Source: Agrobacterium tumefaciens
Lineage (GTDB): Bacteria > Pseudomonadota > Alphaproteobacteria > Rhizobiales > Rhizobiaceae
Assembly (NCBI RefSeq): GCF_013337285.1
Contig: NZ_SUPW01000001.1
Location: 744,001 to 808,000 of the forward strand
Length of the DNA: 64,000 nt
Reading direction: 5' to 3'
Positions within the stretch are counted from its first letter, which is position 1, and each line of letters opens with the position of its first letter. The translations under genes were made by a program, and so were the position numbers. The notes under the pieces are model-generated. The model searched no databases, was not told where the DNA came from, and was given only the letters and a program-made list of their open reading frames with translations. Shown in pieces: positions 62,028 through 64,000 of this stretch.

Positions 62028-62503
62028 TGCTGAAACGCCTCCATGATCTTTTTTTCAAAGCCGTTGCGGATGTCGTTCCTCGCGGCTTCGATATCGCTGC
62101 AATCGATGGCGTGGACGTAGAGCGTCTTTCTATCCTCGGATACATCGACCGACAGCGTGCCGGGGGTGAGCGTGATGAGATTGGCGAGCAGCGTGATCTG
62201 GAAGTCCGTCGTCACCGTCAACGGATAGGCGAAGATGCCGGGCTGCACGTCGAGCTTCGGCCGCGTCACCAGCACCGCCACCTTCCAGGCCGACAGCGCC
62301 AGTTCCTTGAAGAACAGCAGCACGAGCGACAGTATCCGCGTCAGCCGCAGCCAGTGATTGTTGCCCCTGGGCATCTGATGGCGGATAAGCCCGAGCGCCA
62401 GTGCCGAGACGATGACGCCGAAGACGATATTCGCCGGCGTGACGCTGCCGGTTATGGCAAGCCAGATGGCGAGGAACATCGACAGGACGATATAGAGGCT
62501 CAT
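62024..62503 (-). CDS. mrpE: Na+/H+ antiporter subunit MrpE (PhaE/MnhE)
   Basis: 159 residues. Two N-terminal helices ([20 protein letters not shown]), then [24 protein letters not shown] ([17 protein letters not shown]) and a cytoplasmic C-terminal domain with TLYVHAIDC, as in MrpE. Overlaps mrpD and mrpF by 4 nt. Confidence 0.93.
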   Translation of the reverse strand: MSLYIVLSMFLAIWLAITGSVTPANIVFGVIVSALALGLIRHQMPRGNNHWLRLTRILSLVLLFFKELALSAWKVAVLVTRPKLDVQPGIFAYPLTVTTDFQITLLANLITLTPGTLSVDVSEDRKTLYVHAIDCSDIEAARNDIRNGFEKKIMEAFQQ

Positions 62504-64000
62504 GGTTTGCCTCCCTCGGGAAAGACCGACTGGATATAGGCCTGGGGATCACCCAGCCCCACTGCTGCCTGCTGGCTGAGACTGAGCAGGCTTTCCGGAA
62601 ACAGGCCGAAAAATACCACCAGCAAGGTCAGTCCGACCAGCGGTACGACGGAGGGCAGCGCCTGAGAGGGCGGTGCCGGTGATGGCGGCTGGCTTGCCGA
62701 CGTCGCCGGGCGCCAGAAACACAAAAGGAAAATCCGTCCGAAGGCGATGGTAGCGATGAAACCTGAAACGAGAATGGCGGCGGCGAGCCACCATGCGCCG
62801 ATATCGATCGCCGATTTGACCAGCACCGCCTTCGGCCAGAAGCCGGAAAAAGGCGGCAGGCCGGAACCGGCGAAAAACAGCGCCAGCGCCAGCGCCGAAA
62901 ACCATGGGGCCTGCCGGTAAAGGCCACTCAGCGCCGTCAGACTAAAGCCGCCGCCGAGGCGGGCGGCATGGCCGGCGGCAAGATAAAGCGCCGTCATCAG
63001 CACCATGGAATGCAGCGCGTAAAAGATCGCGCCCGACACGCCCGACGGCGTGCCGATGGCGATGCCGGCCATCATGTAGCCGATGCCTGAAATGACGATG
63101 TAACCGAGCATGCGGCGGATGTCGTTCTGGGCGAGTGCGCCCATCGCCCCCAGCACCATGGTCAGGGCCGCCGAGATGGCGATGACGATGCTCAGTTCCT
63201 CACGCTCGACCGGAAACAGCATGACCATGACGCGCAGCAGCGAATAGATGCCGACCTTGGTCAGCAGGCCGCCGAACAGGGCGGACACGACGATGCGTGG
63301 CGTGTGATAGGAGGCGGGCAACCAGAAATTCACCGGAAAGGCCGCCGCCTTCATGGCGAAGGCGAGCGCGAAGAGGCTGGCGAGCGTCATCAGCGGCGCG
63401 GTGCCGCGCAGGACGTTCGCCTTCAGCGCGATATCGGCCATGTTGAGCGTGCCAAAGATGGCATAGAGATAACCGACCGTGATCAGGAACAGCGTGGTGC
63501 CGATAAGGTTCAAGATGGCGTATTTCAACGCCCCGTCGATCTGTTCGCGCGTCGAGCCGAGCACGATGAGACCGAAGGACGAGATCAGCAGCACCTCGAA
63601 CCAGACATAGAGGTTGAACAGATCGCCCGTCAGAAAGGCACCGGTGACACCCGCCATCAGCAGCATCAGGAACGGATAAAAACCGTAGCGCCTGCCGCTG
63701 GCATCGATATCGCCGGCGGCATGGATGGCGCCCGCAAGCGCTACGATGGCAGCAGCAAGCGACAGCAGCGCGCCGGTGAGATCAGCAGTAAAGGCGATAC
63801 CGAAAGGCGGCAGCCAGCGGCCCATCACCATGGTGAACGGGCCTTGCGTCGCGACCTTCCACAAAAGTGCTGCATTGAGCACCACGAGCAGGAAGAGCGC
63901 CGCGATGGCAACGGCGGCATGGTGGCGAATGGCGTGGCGCATCATCATCAGCACCGCGCCCGCGCCGATGCAGAGCGCGACCGGCAGGATGATCACCCAG
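62500..64000 (-). CDS. mrpD: Na+/H+ antiporter subunit MrpD (PhaD/MnhD), 5' end outside window
   Basis: At least 498 residues seen, with 14 membrane helices homologous to NuoM/NuoN: GDLFNLYVWFEVLLISSFGL (conserved Glu in helix 5), KAAAFPVNFWLPASYHTPRI (Lys/His proton-path residues), and GSGLPPFSGFWPKAVLVKSA. A GTG at 63996 could start it, but the frame stays open to the window edge and the first residues look like the middle of a first helix, so the true start is probably just beyond 64000. Confidence 0.93.
   Translation of the reverse strand, partial: WVIILPVALCIGAGAVLMMMRHAIRHHAAVAIAALFLLVVLNAALLWKVATQGPFTMVMGRWLPPFGIAFTADLTGALLSLAAAIVALAGAIHAAGDIDASGRRYGFYPFLMLLMAGVTGAFLTGDLFNLYVWFEVLLISSFGLIVLGSTREQIDGALKYAILNLIGTTLFLITVGYLYAIFGTLNMADIALKANVLRGTAPLMTLASLFALAFAMKAAAFPVNFWLPASYHTPRIVVSALFGGLLTKVGIYSLLRVMVMLFPVEREELSIVIAISAALTMVLGAMGALAQNDIRRMLGYIVISGIGYMMAGIAIGTPSGVSGAIFYALHSMVLMTALYLAAGHAARLGGGFSLTALSGLYRQAPWFSALALALFFAGSGLPPFSGFWPKAVLVKSAIDIGAWWLAAAILVSGFIATIAFGRIFLLCFWRPATSASQPPSPAPPSQALPSVVPLVGLTLLVVFFGLFPESLLSLSQQAAVGLGDPQAYIQSVFPEGGKP

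Overview
The window is a chromosomal segment of an alphaproteobacterium of the order Rhizobiales, almost certainly Agrobacterium (tumefaciens/fabrum group). The basis is a 142-residue Ros zinc-finger repressor that matches the Agrobacterium protein as I remember it, a feuN-feuP-feuQ signalling set, a DivJ/PleC-type cell-cycle kinase, a Rhodobacter-type gene transfer agent (GTA) cluster, an HmrR-copA copper operon, RIME-like rhizobial palindromic repeats, and high GC with rhizobial codon use. No rRNA, tRNA or CRISPR array was recognised.

Layout. 1-5.1 kb: the 5' end of a Do-like protease gene, then the cytochrome c maturation operon ccmI-ccmE-ccmF-ccmH (minus strand, tightly overlapping), and a small surface lipoprotein. 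5.2-7.6 kb: feuN-feuP-feuQ, a two-component system with its small periplasmic modulator. 7.7-26.1 kb: a GTA/prophage structural cluster on the minus strand running from small terminase (26.1 kb) to a holin-like protein (7.75 kb). It has terminase, portal, protease, capsid, connectors, tail tube, chaperones, tape measure, baseplate and fibre genes plus an endolysin. It is interrupted by plus-strand cargo (an MFS transporter, a DUF4160-DUF2442 pair and a 35-residue ORF) and by repeats. The tail chaperone frame downstream of gp10 has no start codon and sits in the -1 frame behind a Shine-Dalgarno-like element, which suggests a G/GT-style frameshift or a lost start.

26.3-38.3 kb: metabolic and accessory genes: a membrane alpha/beta hydrolase, a qorB/HxlR-type redox pair, Lrp plus a lysine/saccharopine dehydrogenase, SelO, a GH32 fructanase, an MFS exporter, and two adjacent toxin-antitoxin operons (parDE and mazEF-like) whose upstream regions share a 12-nt motif. 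38.3-41.6 kb: the copper operon copA-hmrR-copZ with a classical 19-bp-spacer MerR promoter. 41.7-54.5 kb: a methyltransferase, a class D beta-lactamase, YcgN, a class A penicillin-binding protein, an outer-membrane porin coupled to a serine hydrolase, argP/argO, a DUF1214/DUF1254 pair, and DUF2336 behind a perfect CtrA box. 54.6-60.1 kb: a peptidoglycan-binding protein overlapping a DivJ-like kinase gene, DUF5330, SufE, and a DUF6456 gene coupled to a DnaA-C-terminal-like gene. 60.4-64 kb: ros with several dyads upstream, then mrpG-F-E-D of a multisubunit Na+/H+ antiporter running off the end.

Four RIME-like elements, two large GC-rich inverted repeats (one with perfect 56-bp arms) and two copies of a third palindromic family fill intergenic gaps. 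Starts were chosen by Shine-Dalgarno match and gene overlap. All functional names rest on motif recognition, not database searches.
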